From NCBI RefSeq assembly GCF_026183735.1, contig NZ_JAPFRE010000044.1, positions 1 through 52,669 of the forward strand: a DNA stretch of 52,669 nt. Reading direction: 5' to 3'. A program made the position numbers and the translations under genes. Source of the DNA: Alteromonas sp. ASW11-130. Its GTDB lineage: Bacteria > Pseudomonadota > Gammaproteobacteria > Enterobacterales > Alteromonadaceae. Of the stretch, positions 1 to 9,468 are shown in pieces (the first letter of the stretch is position 1; the number at the start of each line of letters is the position of its first letter). Below the pieces are notes generated by a model. That model did not search any database and was not told where the DNA came from. It was given only the letters and a program-made list of their open reading frames with translations.

Positions 1-459
1 ATGTCGCGTATTGCCTCTGACACCCAGTTTAACGGTGTAAACGTACTAAACGGAAGTTATTCAGCTGACTTCCAGGTGGGTGCTAACAGTGGTCAGACTA
101 TTAAAGTTGAGCTAAATCAAAACGGTGGCTTTGGTGCATCAGGTTTAGGTGTAGGCACATTAGATATCAGCACCTCCGCTGGCGCGGCAGCCGCGCTAAC
201 GTCAATTGACGCAGCCATTTCAACCATTGGTGGCGCGCGTGCAGACTTAGGTGCCTTACAGAACCGTTTCCAATCAACGATTCGTAACTTAAGCAACGTA
301 GCAGAAAATGTCTCAGCGGCGCGTTCACGAATTAAAGACACTGACTTTGCGTCGGAAACGGCAGAGCTGACACGTAACCAGATTTTACAGCAAGCCAGCA
401 CAACAATCTTGTCGCAGGCGAAGCAGCGCCCACAAGCAGCCTTGTCTCTTCTAGGGTAA
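1..459 (+). CDS. Flagellin, C-terminal part (gene cut by window start)
   Basis: This is the end of a flagellin, the secreted subunit that polymerises into the flagellar filament. The visible 152 residues begin in the region that usually follows the conserved N-terminal helix (TQFNGVNVLNG) and end with the flagellin D0 signature (ILSQAKQRPQAALSLLG). The methionine at residue 1 lies inside the conserved domain, so it is almost certainly internal and the real start lies left of the window. A full flagellin usually has about 270 or more residues. A strong intrinsic terminator follows, so the gene ends its transcript. No other flagellar gene is visible downstream. Confidence 0.95.
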   Translation: MSRIASDTQFNGVNVLNGSYSADFQVGANSGQTIKVELNQNGGFGASGLGVGTLDISTSAGAAAALTSIDAAISTIGGARADLGALQNRFQSTIRNLSNVAENVSAARSRIKDTDFASETAELTRNQILQQASTTILSQAKQRPQAALSLLG

Positions 460-787
460 TAGAAAGCCAGGCTAATAAAAAATAACGTTTGTGGGAGCTA
501 AGCCGGGAGATAGTGAGCTCGGAGTAACGTTAACTTCCACTCTTTTTTTGCTCATTCTCTCCTAACACTGAGCAGTTGCCGGACCTTGTGTCCGGCTTTT
601 TAATTTTATCGTAAACCATCACTATATCGGCTTACTCTGCACCTGTTCGCCTCCCTTCTGAAAAGGCAATATGTATGATGGTTTAGCGTATCTGAAACAA
701 ATTCAATGAATGCGGCAACAAATTAAAAAAACTCTGTCTAATGAAAAATAGAAGCGTTGCCCCTCATCCTTACAGAGTGATTTATTG
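460..787. other. Intergenic gap after flagellin, no gene seen
   Basis: This 328-bp gap holds the flagellin 3' untranslated region and its terminator, then about 185 bp of AT-rich sequence before the end of the next, opposite-strand gene. Only very short ORFs without a ribosome binding site were seen. Confidence 0.6.
578..601 (+). terminator. Intrinsic terminator of the flagellin gene
   Basis: A 7-bp GC-rich stem (GCCGGAC / GTCCGGC) with a 5-nt loop is followed by a run of five T residues. It lies about 120 nt after the flagellin stop codon and is correctly oriented for it. Confidence 0.9.
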
Positions 788-1630
788 CTATTTAACTTGC
801 CAGAATTGTCGAATAGCAAGATAATCCGGATGATTAACCACGTCTCTTAAAGCCGTATTTATTTTTCTAACCGCTTCTTTTCCCCATGCATTCTTCGTGC
901 AGCCAATAGCCCCTGGCACAGCTCGATTTCCGTACTCTTGCGTGGGTATAAAAACAAGATCGTTTTCACCTTCCGTGAGCGTGAAGTACCTTAACGCTGT
1001 TGGGTATTCAAGCGTATAGCCCAAACGTCCAAGCGAAATTTTTTTCATTATCCGTGTAACTGCATCGGTTCCTTCGACAGAATAGAAATGGTTTGTGTCA
1101 GCAAAGCTCTCAATAACCTCCTGCAAAGGTGTAGGAAATTTACGCGCCGCGGGTTTACCAAACAAATAATGGCTATTTTTTGCTAATGAACGTAGGGATA
1201 CTCTACTATTTTTTAACATACCCGCTTTTTTAAAAGCTTTTCGATTTTTGCGAGTCGTAATAACGCCGAGCGGAGGGTGCACAACTGTTACATCGGTATA
1301 GTGATACCATGGGCTTATTTCACGTTTAATAACACATGGAAAGCAAAGGTTTTCTTTTTCTTCTATTTCCCGGCGAATTCTCGTATGAGACATCACTACG
1401 GTAGAGTGCTGAACCTGTATAAGTTTGCGTGAAAGTTGATCTACTAATACATCACACATACCGAGACGGTAAAAAGAGCCAGAAAGGATATGAAATGGGG
1501 GCGCGGGACTTACCGCCCACTGAATAGTGAAAGGCTGCTCGTCAGCCGCGATATCAGCTACGCCAGGGAAAGCAAGGATATACAGAAAAAACATTATGGT
1601 AACCCGCTTTATTCTGTTTTTGTCAGTCAC
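788..1630 (-). CDS. Orphan periplasmic solute-binding-like protein
   Basis: The 280-residue protein starts with a basic N-terminus and a hydrophobic stretch (residues about 9-28) that looks like a signal peptide. The rest resembles the small periplasmic binding-protein-like family related to SBP_bac_3 (TIGR02285-like), judged from its length, the early GMCDVLVDQL segment and the lack of enzyme motifs. No ABC permease or ATPase lies nearby, so transport is not supported; a sensory or accessory role is possible but unproven. Cysteines at GMCDV, ENLCFPC and AIGC could form disulfides in the periplasm. The start is GTG at 1628-1630 behind a GAGGGCAGGG stretch; an ATG 12 codons later is an alternative. 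The family call is by eye. Confidence 0.7.
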   Translation of the reverse strand: MTDKNRIKRVTIMFFLYILAFPGVADIAADEQPFTIQWAVSPAPPFHILSGSFYRLGMCDVLVDQLSRKLIQVQHSTVVMSHTRIRREIEEKENLCFPCVIKREISPWYHYTDVTVVHPPLGVITTRKNRKAFKKAGMLKNSRVSLRSLAKNSHYLFGKPAARKFPTPLQEVIESFADTNHFYSVEGTDAVTRIMKKISLGRLGYTLEYPTALRYFTLTEGENDLVFIPTQEYGNRAVPGAIGCTKNAWGKEAVRKINTALRDVVNHPDYLAIRQFWQVK

Positions 1631-1706
1631 CCCTGCCCTCGTAACTCATTTGCTATCGATTATTTATAGTCTAATCAAGACACGACAGAACCGCAAAAAA
1701 TTACTT

Positions 1707-3086
1707 TTATCGAGGTGGGAACATCCCGCCTCCCATTCCGCCTGGAGGCATCATGCCTTTCATCTGACGCATCATTTTTTTCATACCACCACCAGACATT
1801 TTTTTCATCATTTTCTGCATTTGGGTGAATTGCTTGAGTAAACGATTCACGTCTTGGATCTGCGTACCCGAACCTGCCGCAATCCGACGCTTACGCGAGC
1901 CTTTGATTATCTCCGGCTTCGCACGTTCTGCTGGTGTCATGGAATTGATTATTGCTTCCATTTGATTGAATTGTTTATCCCCAGCCTGCTCTTTGATTTT
2001 ATCCCCCATGGCGCCCATGCCCGGCAATTTATCCATCAGCCCCATCATGCCGCCCATGTTTTTCATCTGCTCTAACTGCTCTTTAAAATCCTGCAAGTCG
2101 AAGCCTTTTCCTTTCTGGACTTTCTTCGCTAATTTCTGAGCTTTATCTTTATCGACCTTGCGCTCAACCTCTTCGATAAGGCTGAGTACATCACCCATAC
2201 CCAATATGCGCGAAGCGATACGTTCAGGGTGGAAAGGCTCTAGCGCATCAACTTTTTCACCCATACCAATAAATTTAATTGGTTTACCAGTGATTTTACG
2301 CACAGAAAGAGCTGCTCCTCCGCGAGCATCACCATCAGCTTTTGTCAGAATCACACCCGTTAACGGTAAAGCATCATTAAACGCTTTTGCTGTATTCGCC
2401 GCATCCTGACCTGTCATCGCATCAACTACAAACAGGGTTTCGACAGGCTTAACCGAAGCATGAAGTGCTTTAATCTCGTCCATCATATCGGCATCGACGT
2501 GAAGACGACCTGCGGTATCGACTAACAACACGTCATAAAAATGTTTACGAGCCGCAGCAATAGCTCCCTCAACAATATCTACCGGATTCTGGCTGGTAGT
2601 CGATGGGTGAAAAGCGACCTCAACTTCGTTAGCCAGGGTTTCTAATTGTTTGATTGCGGCGGGACGATAAATATCCGCGCTCACTACCATGACTTTCTTT
2701 TTCTCTCTTTCGGTAAGGTATTTCGCTAATTTACCCACACTGGTAGTTTTACCGGCACCTTGCAAGCCTGCCATAAGCACCACTGCCGGTGGTTGCGTAG
2801 CAAGGTCAAGCTTTTCATTCGCCTCGCCCATGACCGCTTCAAGCTCGGACTGAACGATTTTAATAAATACTTGGCCAGGTTTGAGACTTTTTGTAACTTC
2901 TGTTCCTACTGCACGCTCTTTAACCTGGGCGACAAACTCTTTAACTACCGGCAAAGCGACATCCGCTTCCAGCAGTGCCATGCGCACTTCTCGTAGCGTA
3001 TCTTTAATATTATCTTCGGTAAGTCGTCCGCGGCCACTGACATTGCGAAGGGTTTGCCCGAGGCGTTCTGATAAATTCTCAAACAT
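1707..3086 (-). CDS. ffh: Signal recognition particle protein Ffh (SRP54)
   Basis: Ffh is the GTPase and signal-sequence-binding subunit of the signal recognition particle. It binds 4.5S RNA and delivers inner-membrane proteins to FtsY. The 459-residue length fits the family. An N-terminal helical bundle (1-95) precedes the GTPase domain, with P-loop GLQGAGKT at residues 107-114, a DTAGR motif near 190 and TKADGDARGG near 248. The C-terminal M domain (about 297-459) is rich in methionine, including the MxxMMKKM and GGMKKMMRQM stretches that line the signal-sequence groove. It is divergent from ypjD, the same arrangement as in E. coli. The ATG is at 3084-3086. Confidence 0.98.
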   Translation of the reverse strand: MFENLSERLGQTLRNVSGRGRLTEDNIKDTLREVRMALLEADVALPVVKEFVAQVKERAVGTEVTKSLKPGQVFIKIVQSELEAVMGEANEKLDLATQPPAVVLMAGLQGAGKTTSVGKLAKYLTEREKKKVMVVSADIYRPAAIKQLETLANEVEVAFHPSTTSQNPVDIVEGAIAAARKHFYDVLLVDTAGRLHVDADMMDEIKALHASVKPVETLFVVDAMTGQDAANTAKAFNDALPLTGVILTKADGDARGGAALSVRKITGKPIKFIGMGEKVDALEPFHPERIASRILGMGDVLSLIEEVERKVDKDKAQKLAKKVQKGKGFDLQDFKEQLEQMKNMGGMMGLMDKLPGMGAMGDKIKEQAGDKQFNQMEAIINSMTPAERAKPEIIKGSRKRRIAAGSGTQIQDVNRLLKQFTQMQKMMKKMSGGGMKKMMRQMKGMMPPGGMGGGMFPPR

Positions 3087-3333
3087 AAATTAATATATCT
3101 TTTGCTGGTTTGTTGCACATTATACCGATATTTCCCTGAGAGTCTCACCTTGAGATTGAATTCTTAGCACAGGTTCTAGTAATTTATCGATATAAAAACT
3201 TATTGTCCTCGTTAAATGTGGTCAAAACCACTTACTATCAAGGTTGTATTTTGTGGTAACTTGCAGTATCAATACGCCCTGCTGATTAGCATTTCCGAAA
3301 AGTCGGAACACATTACAGCTACAAAGGAGTGAC

Positions 3334-4125
3334 ATGACTACACTTTTTGCTCTTCTCAGCATCGCAATGTATTTAATTTCGATGTTTGTACTAATGGGAA
3401 GACTTTTTCACAAAGATGGACCGAATAAGACCGTTGCCTTAAGTCTGGCAGCGGTAGGGACAGTTGTTCACATCCTCTATCTGGCTGACGCCATTATGGG
3501 TGTACCAGGGCAAAACATGAGCATTACAAACGTTTTGTCGTTAGTCGCTTGGCTCATTACCGTTTCGATGCTTATCAGTATTACCCTCCTCCCCAACGTG
3601 ATGTTATTACCAGGTGTCTTAGGATTTGCCGCGCTTAGTGTGACAGCGGTTTTTATCATTCCTGCGGAACACATTATGCACATTGAGTTGCAACCTGGAC
3701 TGCTAATCCATATTTCTTTATCTTTGTTCGCATATGGCACGTTAGTCATCGCATTTCTTTATGCATTACAAATGTCTTACATCACCCATCGTCTTAAACA
3801 AAAAGAAGCCGCATTTATCTATTCCACGATGCCACCTTTAACGTTAGTGGAAGGTATATTATTTAAACTGCTATTGGTTGGAACCTGTTTACTCATTATC
3901 GCGCAAATAAGCGGTTTTATATTTCTTGATAACATGTTCAGCAAATTATATGCGCACAAAACCCTGCTTTCTCTCGCTGCAACGGCTATCTATATTTTAC
4001 TGTTAGTGGGTCAGAGAATGTGGGGGTGGCGAGGGAAACAGGTGATAGGCTTGACCGTATTAGGGTTGGCGCTATTGTCAATGGCCTATTTTGGTAGCCG
4101 TTTTGTAAGAGAAATCCTGCTTTAA
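3334..4125 (+). CDS. ypjD: YpjD-type inner-membrane protein (CcsA/HemX-like)
   Basis: The 263-residue protein is almost wholly hydrophobic, with about eight predicted membrane segments. It matches the YpjD branch of the cytochrome c assembly (CcsA) superfamily in length and in its GLLIHISLSLFAYG region; a true haem-handling role is not established for this branch. A clear ribosome binding site (AAGGAG at 3324-3329) precedes the ATG. Its position between divergent ffh and the yfjD-type gene reproduces the E. coli ffh-ypjD-yfjD neighbourhood, which strengthens the call. The 3087-3333 gap to ffh should hold both promoters, but I could not assign them. Confidence 0.88.
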   Translation: MTTLFALLSIAMYLISMFVLMGRLFHKDGPNKTVALSLAAVGTVVHILYLADAIMGVPGQNMSITNVLSLVAWLITVSMLISITLLPNVMLLPGVLGFAALSVTAVFIIPAEHIMHIELQPGLLIHISLSLFAYGTLVIAFLYALQMSYITHRLKQKEAAFIYSTMPPLTLVEGILFKLLLVGTCLLIIAQISGFIFLDNMFSKLYAHKTLLSLAATAIYILLLVGQRMWGWRGKQVIGLTVLGLALLSMAYFGSRFVREILL

Positions 4126-4208
4126 AACGAATTAACTGAAATTTTCCCTTGAAAGCCCAGCGCCGAATAACTAAAGTTGAACGTCCATTAGGTAAAGGAA
4201 CCCATTAG

Positions 4209-5498
4209 TTGGACGCTATATCAACAAGCACGCTATTCATTGTTTTGGCGGTGCTGCTCTTATGCTCTGCATTTTTTTCCAGTTCAGAAACCGGCATGAT
4301 GTCGTTAAACCGCTATCGGCTCAAACACTTGCAAGGAGAAGGTAATCTTGCAGCGAAGCGTGTTCAGAAGTTACTGGATCGCCCGGATCGCCTAATTGGG
4401 TTAATTTTAATAGGAAACAACCTGGTTAATATAGCTGCATCATCAGTAGCAACAATTATTGGTATCAGACTTTTTGGCGACGTGGGTATTGCTATCGCTA
4501 CATTTGGATTAACCTTAGTAGTGTTAGTATTTGCTGAAGTTACGCCAAAAACGCTAGCCGCGTTGTATCCAGAAAAAATTGCCTTTCCAGCGTCATTGGT
4601 GCTGCTGCCTCTGTTAACTCTCCTGTACCCAATTGTATACTGCGTTAACGGCGTAACTAATGGCTTACTCGCATTGTTAAGAATAAGTCCGCTGGGCAGT
4701 AGTGATGATTCCTTAAGCAGAGAAGAATTGCGAACCGTAGTGTATGAAGCTGGGACCCTGATCCCTAAAAAGCACCAGGATATGCTTGTCAGCATTTTAG
4801 ATTTAGAAAGTGTAACAGCTGAAGATATTATGGTACCTCGAGCAGAAATTTTTGCCATTGATATCAACGACGACTGGAATAAAATTCAAAAACTTCTCAC
4901 TGGTTCTCAGCATACGAGAATTTTATTGTACCGAGACAGTGTCGATGACGCTGTTGGCTTTGTGCACGTGCGTGACGCCTTGCGCCTCCTTTCCAAAGAC
5001 CAATTTACGAAATCGAGCTTACTTAGAGCCGTTAAAGAGATCTATTACACTCCCGAATCCACCCCATTGCATACCCTGATGTTTAAATTCCAAACCGAAA
5101 AAGAACGAATTGCGTTAGTGGTAGACGAATACGGGGATATCATGGGGCTAGTGACCATGGAAGATATCCTGGAAGAAATAGTGGGAGATTTCACCACTAG
5201 TATGGTGCCGGATCACAGCAAAGAGGCGCACATTCAGCAGGATGGGAGTGTACTTGTGGATGGCAGTGTCAACATTCGAGATTTAAATAGAGAAATGAAT
5301 TGGCAACTCCCTATCGAAGGACCAAAAACTTTAAATGGGCTCATTTTGGAGTATCTTGAAGAAATCCCTGAAAACAGAGTGAGTTTGCGTTTAGCTGGAT
5401 ATCCAATCGAGATTGTAGATATTAGCGAAAATAAAATTAAGACGGTAAGAATAATTCCTGAATATTACCTACCCACAACCCAACCAATGCATGATTAG
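4209..5498 (+). CDS. yfjD: CNNM/CorC-type membrane protein with CBS domains
   Basis: The 429-residue protein belongs to the HlyC/CorC (CNNM) family, linked to Mg/Co ion homeostasis or efflux. The N-terminal transmembrane DUF21 domain (about 1-190) contains the family sequence SAFFSSSETGMMSLNRYR. It is followed by a CBS pair (about 205-335, with IMVPRAEI and VVDEYGDIMGLVTMEDILEEIVGD) and a C-terminal CorC_HlyC domain (about 345-425). The start is TTG at 4209-4211, supported by AAAGGA at 4194-4199 and by family alignment of the N-terminus (MDAISTSTLFIVL). It lies 83 bp after ypjD and is probably co-transcribed with it. Confidence 0.93.
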   Translation: MDAISTSTLFIVLAVLLLCSAFFSSSETGMMSLNRYRLKHLQGEGNLAAKRVQKLLDRPDRLIGLILIGNNLVNIAASSVATIIGIRLFGDVGIAIATFGLTLVVLVFAEVTPKTLAALYPEKIAFPASLVLLPLLTLLYPIVYCVNGVTNGLLALLRISPLGSSDDSLSREELRTVVYEAGTLIPKKHQDMLVSILDLESVTAEDIMVPRAEIFAIDINDDWNKIQKLLTGSQHTRILLYRDSVDDAVGFVHVRDALRLLSKDQFTKSSLLRAVKEIYYTPESTPLHTLMFKFQTEKERIALVVDEYGDIMGLVTMEDILEEIVGDFTTSMVPDHSKEAHIQQDGSVLVDGSVNIRDLNREMNWQLPIEGPKTLNGLILEYLEEIPENRVSLRLAGYPIEIVDISENKIKTVRIIPEYYLPTTQPMHD

Positions 5499-5502
5499 GT
5501 AG

Positions 5503-5682
5503 TTATTTATTTTTTTCTGCGCGTTGCGCGATGACGCGCGCTTTTGTTTCTGCAACCTTACTGGACAACTTTGTTAGTTTATCCAAGATATTGCGTAGCT
5601 CTTCGTCATCCTGCAAATCAGCCTCCGCTACGTGGCTCTGCAATGTACTTCTGAGCATGTCTGGTAATGAACGACTTCCCAT
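5503..5682 (-). CDS. Small hypothetical protein, 59 residues
   Basis: An ATG at 5680-5682 opens a 59-codon frame ending in TAA at 5503-5505, convergent with the yfjD-type gene and 4 bp from its stop. The product is hydrophilic and helical in character (start MGSRSLPDMLRSTLQ, end AKARVIAQRAEKNK-like), with a heptad-like charged pattern suggesting a coiled coil. No signal peptide or membrane segment is seen. The ribosome binding site is weak (AAGAG about 13 nt upstream). I recognise no family. It fills an otherwise empty gap and has protein-like composition, so it is probably real. Confidence 0.5.
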   Translation of the reverse strand: MGSRSLPDMLRSTLQSHVAEADLQDDEELRNILDKLTKLSSKVAETKARVIAQRAEKNK

Positions 5683-5868
5683 AATGTGTTACTACTCTTA
5701 AATACAAACTAAATACTTCCTTATACTTACCCCCATTGCTGATAAGTATTTGTTATTGCTTGTATCGGATGTTTTTTAAACTTCTGAAGCGAAAGCCACA
5801 AAAAATTTATTCAAATTAAGTTATAGCCTGATCTCAAAGAACTTTTCATGTTTATTTATATACTTCGT

Positions 5869-6384
5869 TTAATAGCCCTGGTAATGCTCCTCAAGTACTC
5901 CACAGCGTTTTTCAATCGAGTACCGGATAACTGCAACCGAAGCCGTAGCAAATAGACTAGTGGTGTGAGAACAACATAAGCTGTCTACTAAGTAGCTTAC
6001 CAACGGCATATGGCTGACGAGTAAAATCGACTTCAGTGGAGAAACGGTTGATTGACTATCCTGCATTCTCACATCTAAAAAGTCATGCGTCATTTCGGCG
6101 TCACCATCTGGAATGATATCGTGACAGATTTCCATATTGAACGGTCGAATATCTAACGAAAGCATATCGTACGTTTGACGTGCGCGTCGGTACGGGCTGA
6201 CCAATGCCAAATCAACCTGACCGTCGGATAGGTAATGTTTTATCAACCACTTGGCTGCGTTCATGGCTTGTACACGCCCTTCTGGCGTGAGTTGACGCGA
6301 CTTGTCATCAACGCGCAATGATTCGGCTTCGCCATGCCGCATTACAAATAATAAAATGTCGTCGTTGCTACTTTGACCTGACAT
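5869..6384 (-). CDS. sixA: Phosphohistidine phosphatase SixA
   Basis: SixA is a small histidine phosphatase that removes phosphate from phosphohistidine proteins (HPt domains such as ArcB; in E. coli also the nitrogen PTS). The protein has the phosphoglycerate-mutase-type RHG motif at residues 16-18 (FVMRHGEAESL) and the second conserved histidine in ILLVSHMPLV. I chose the ATG at 6382-6384 (171 residues) because the RHG motif then sits near the N-terminus, as in the family. The upstream ATG at 6438 adds 18 residues with no visible ribosome binding site. In E. coli sixA adjoins fadIJ; here the same genes lie within 9 kb of each other. Confidence 0.88.
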   Translation of the reverse strand: MSGQSSNDDILLFVMRHGEAESLRVDDKSRQLTPEGRVQAMNAAKWLIKHYLSDGQVDLALVSPYRRARQTYDMLSLDIRPFNMEICHDIIPDGDAEMTHDFLDVRMQDSQSTVSPLKSILLVSHMPLVSYLVDSLCCSHTTSLFATASVAVIRYSIEKRCGVLEEHYQGY

Positions 6385-6553
6385 AAGTTTATGAATAAGA
6401 TGATACTTCCTGCTTACGATAGCAGACACGATTATCATCGCATAGCGTTATTGTTAAATTCATTTCTTTTTCGATGATGCGTTGATCGGACGGGGAGAGT
6501 TGTTGCGTACTTCCCAGTGAATGCAGTATTTTTTTATTTAATAAGAGAGCATT

Positions 6554-9310
6554 TTGACAACACCTCCAGACAAAGACAGATATCATTTCCTCACGCTTGA
6601 AAATGGTTTGAAGGTGATGATTTATCACCAGCCGCAACAGGCAGCCAGCTACGTTTCGATGGCAATCCGTGGTGGCCATTTTTATGATCCCCAAGATTGC
6701 CAAGGCCTATCCCACCTGCTTGAGCATATGTTGTTTATGGGTAGCGTCCATTTACCCAACCCAAACCAAGTTAATGAGTATATTGAAAATCACGGCGGTA
6801 GCATGAATGCCTGGACAGGGGCCGAATATGCAAATTTTCATTTCAATTGCCGTAGTGAAGCCTTACCTTCAGTGTTACCTGCTTTTGCGGATATGCTTTC
6901 TTCGCCGCTGCTTGCTCCAGACTCTATTGAAAGAGAAATCAACACAATAGAATCTGAATTCCAATTTAAATTGAAAGATGATTTACGTCGTCTCTATCAG
7001 ATCCACAAAGAAACGTGTAACCCAGACCATCCCTTTAGCAAATTTTCTGTAGGTAATGCGGATATCTTTAACCGATTTGAGACAACCGCACTCAAAGCAA
7101 AATTGAAGGCGTTTCACCAGCACCATTACTGCGCAAGCAACATGGGATTGTGCATCGTATCCCCGGCCCCCCCCGAGGCGATTAAGGAGCTAGTATCGCA
7201 TAGTTTTTCGACTTTACCGGCGGGACAACCAGTTTCTGCAGAATGGCCTGCACTCTACACCGCAAAACAAACCGGGGTGCAAATCAATATTGTTCCGCTG
7301 CAAGCTGCGAAGCGGATGATCGTAACGTTTGCGTTGCCTGGATTGCATAATGAATACAAAACCAAGCCACTGGATTATTTAAGTCACCTATTGGGAGATG
7401 AGGGTGAAGGCAGCCTATTAGCTGTCCTGAAACGTAAAAATTGGGTAATGAACCTAATAGCCGGTAGCGGAATCGAAGGTGATGACTTTAAAGATTTTAA
7501 CCTCAGCTTTCAATTAACTCCGTTAGGTTTAGAAAATCGTGATGCGATCATCGCCCATTTATTTGCTTATTTAGAATTAATTAAATCTTCATTAAACGAG
7601 TCATGGCGCTATCAGGAAAAAGCTAAGTTAAACCGCTTGGCAAATGAGTTTGACGATAATCCAAAACTTTTAAATGCCGCATGCGATTATGCGCAAGCAT
7701 TATTATTTTTTAACTATGATGCTATACCGCAGTTAAAGTGTCTGAGCGACAAATTTAACCCACAGAAAGTTGAGTATGCACTTAGGTTTTTCAATGTGGA
7801 AAACATGCGTGTCAAGGTAATTGACCAAGCACTACCGACGAATAGAACGAGTGAGTACTACCACGCTAAATATAGCGTATCCTCTCTTTCGGACGATTCA
7901 CGCAACGAATACTTCAAGCACGAAACTGATGATGCGTTAACACTACCTCCACCTAATCCTTATTTAGGTGAAGATTATTCGTTAATCGATGTGGAAAGTA
8001 AGTATCTGACGCCGCAGTTGTTAACACCTGATCAGAATAAAAAAATCTGGTTTGCGCAGGATGAACAGTTTGTTACTCCCAAGGGCGATATTTTTATTTC
8101 GTTCGATGTCCCCGGCTTTACAGACGAAATCAGATCAGTAGCAGCAAAACGCGTTTGGTTAGCTGCAATAAACGACTATCTTCAGGCAAAATATTATCGT
8201 GCTGAAATAGCTGGCCTTCACTATAGAGTGTACGGACACCAAGCGGGGTTCAGCGTTAATACGCGCGGTTTTTCGCAAAACCAAATGAAGCTATGCCAAC
8301 AAATACTGGAAACTATTCTGAAATTCACACCGCCAAAAGACTCTTTTTCCAGGTTACAACATAGCCAACTTCAGTCTCTACACAATTCGTTGATGAATAA
8401 ACCCACGAACCGTCTGTTCTCTAGGCTTAGTGTGCTATCACAGAGAAATACCCACGCACCGCTGGCCTTATTCAACGCCGTACAGGAGTTGTCCTATGAA
8501 GAAATGGTCGAGATTAAAGATAATGCTTTTTCATCCTATTTCTTAGAGGGCTTGGTGTTCGGTAATTGGCGAAGTGAAGAAGCTAAAGAATTCACGCATT
8601 CATTAAATACGTTATTTTCAGAGTCAAACGAATCAGCTATTCCACGAGCGGTCGCACAGCTACCTGTAGGTGCCCCCTCTTATCATGAGGTTATATGTGA
8701 ACATGATGATGCTGCTATCGTTCTATACTTACAAGCCCCGAGCAGCTCATTGATTGATACCGCTATGTGCATGATTTTAGAACAAATGTTAGCAGCTCCT
8801 TTTTTCAATGTACTTAGATCTGAAAAGCAATTGGGTTACGTCGTGGGCACTGGTTATGTTCCCCATAACCAACATCCCGGATTTGCATTTTACATTCAAA
8901 GTCCTAGTTTTGGTCCAGAGTATCTATTGTCCGAAGTACGTAGTTTTATCAAACGCCAGTTTGATGAAATTAATTTCTATCGTGCTTACTGGCCGACCAT
9001 TCAAAAAAATCTGTTAAAACAACTTGAAGAAAAAGATCTCTCGCAATCAATGAAAGCACAGAGGTTATGGTTAGCACTGGGTAATGGTGACAATACATTT
9101 TCGCGCAATGCACAATTAGCTCAACAGATCCATTCGCTCACGTTTAATGAGATTAAACAGTATGCGGATGCAGCAGCCAATCGTGAAAAATTTGGTGAAT
9201 TAATATTGTATGCACCAGGGAAGTTCGAAGGACTAAGCGGAGACTTTACTCACATAGCGGACATAACTGAATTTAAACAAAAAACACCCTATTTTGACAA
9301 AGGAAACTAG
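6554..9310 (+). CDS. M16 (insulinase/pitrilysin) zinc metalloprotease
   Basis: The 918-residue protein is a full-length member of peptidase family M16A, the single-chain pitrilysin and insulin-degrading enzyme group. The inverted zinc motif HLLEH is at residues 54-58, and E135 in TIESEFQ sits 77 residues later, the spacing of the third zinc ligand. Two pairs of M16 domains follow, including the C-terminal segment LRSEKQLGYVVGTGY typical of this group. No signal peptide is visible, unlike E. coli protease III, so it is probably cytoplasmic. The start is TTG at 6554-6556 behind AAGAGAG. It is divergent from sixA. Confidence 0.95.
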   Translation: MTTPPDKDRYHFLTLENGLKVMIYHQPQQAASYVSMAIRGGHFYDPQDCQGLSHLLEHMLFMGSVHLPNPNQVNEYIENHGGSMNAWTGAEYANFHFNCRSEALPSVLPAFADMLSSPLLAPDSIEREINTIESEFQFKLKDDLRRLYQIHKETCNPDHPFSKFSVGNADIFNRFETTALKAKLKAFHQHHYCASNMGLCIVSPAPPEAIKELVSHSFSTLPAGQPVSAEWPALYTAKQTGVQINIVPLQAAKRMIVTFALPGLHNEYKTKPLDYLSHLLGDEGEGSLLAVLKRKNWVMNLIAGSGIEGDDFKDFNLSFQLTPLGLENRDAIIAHLFAYLELIKSSLNESWRYQEKAKLNRLANEFDDNPKLLNAACDYAQALLFFNYDAIPQLKCLSDKFNPQKVEYALRFFNVENMRVKVIDQALPTNRTSEYYHAKYSVSSLSDDSRNEYFKHETDDALTLPPPNPYLGEDYSLIDVESKYLTPQLLTPDQNKKIWFAQDEQFVTPKGDIFISFDVPGFTDEIRSVAAKRVWLAAINDYLQAKYYRAEIAGLHYRVYGHQAGFSVNTRGFSQNQMKLCQQILETILKFTPPKDSFSRLQHSQLQSLHNSLMNKPTNRLFSRLSVLSQRNTHAPLALFNAVQELSYEEMVEIKDNAFSSYFLEGLVFGNWRSEEAKEFTHSLNTLFSESNESAIPRAVAQLPVGAPSYHEVICEHDDAAIVLYLQAPSSSLIDTAMCMILEQMLAAPFFNVLRSEKQLGYVVGTGYVPHNQHPGFAFYIQSPSFGPEYLLSEVRSFIKRQFDEINFYRAYWPTIQKNLLKQLEEKDLSQSMKAQRLWLALGNGDNTFSRNAQLAQQIHSLTFNEIKQYADAAANREKFGELILYAPGKFEGLSGDFTHIADITEFKQKTPYFDKGN

Positions 9311-9468
9311 TTATTCATCAACAAGTGTACAACTATTGAGCAAGCCTGTTCTAAAGAACAGAAATTTCTTGTAGAGCACCCTATATTTCGGCATATTGGT
9401 ACGCTCGGTTAAAAGGATACGACCGTAAGCAAGCTTAAATTATAAAAACAAGGCGAAAAGCCAAAGGT

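Noticed and set aside
4364..4867. 167-codon frame antisense to the yfjD-type gene
   Set aside because: The opposite strand is a clear conserved gene; the antisense frame has no ribosome binding site and no recognisable domain.
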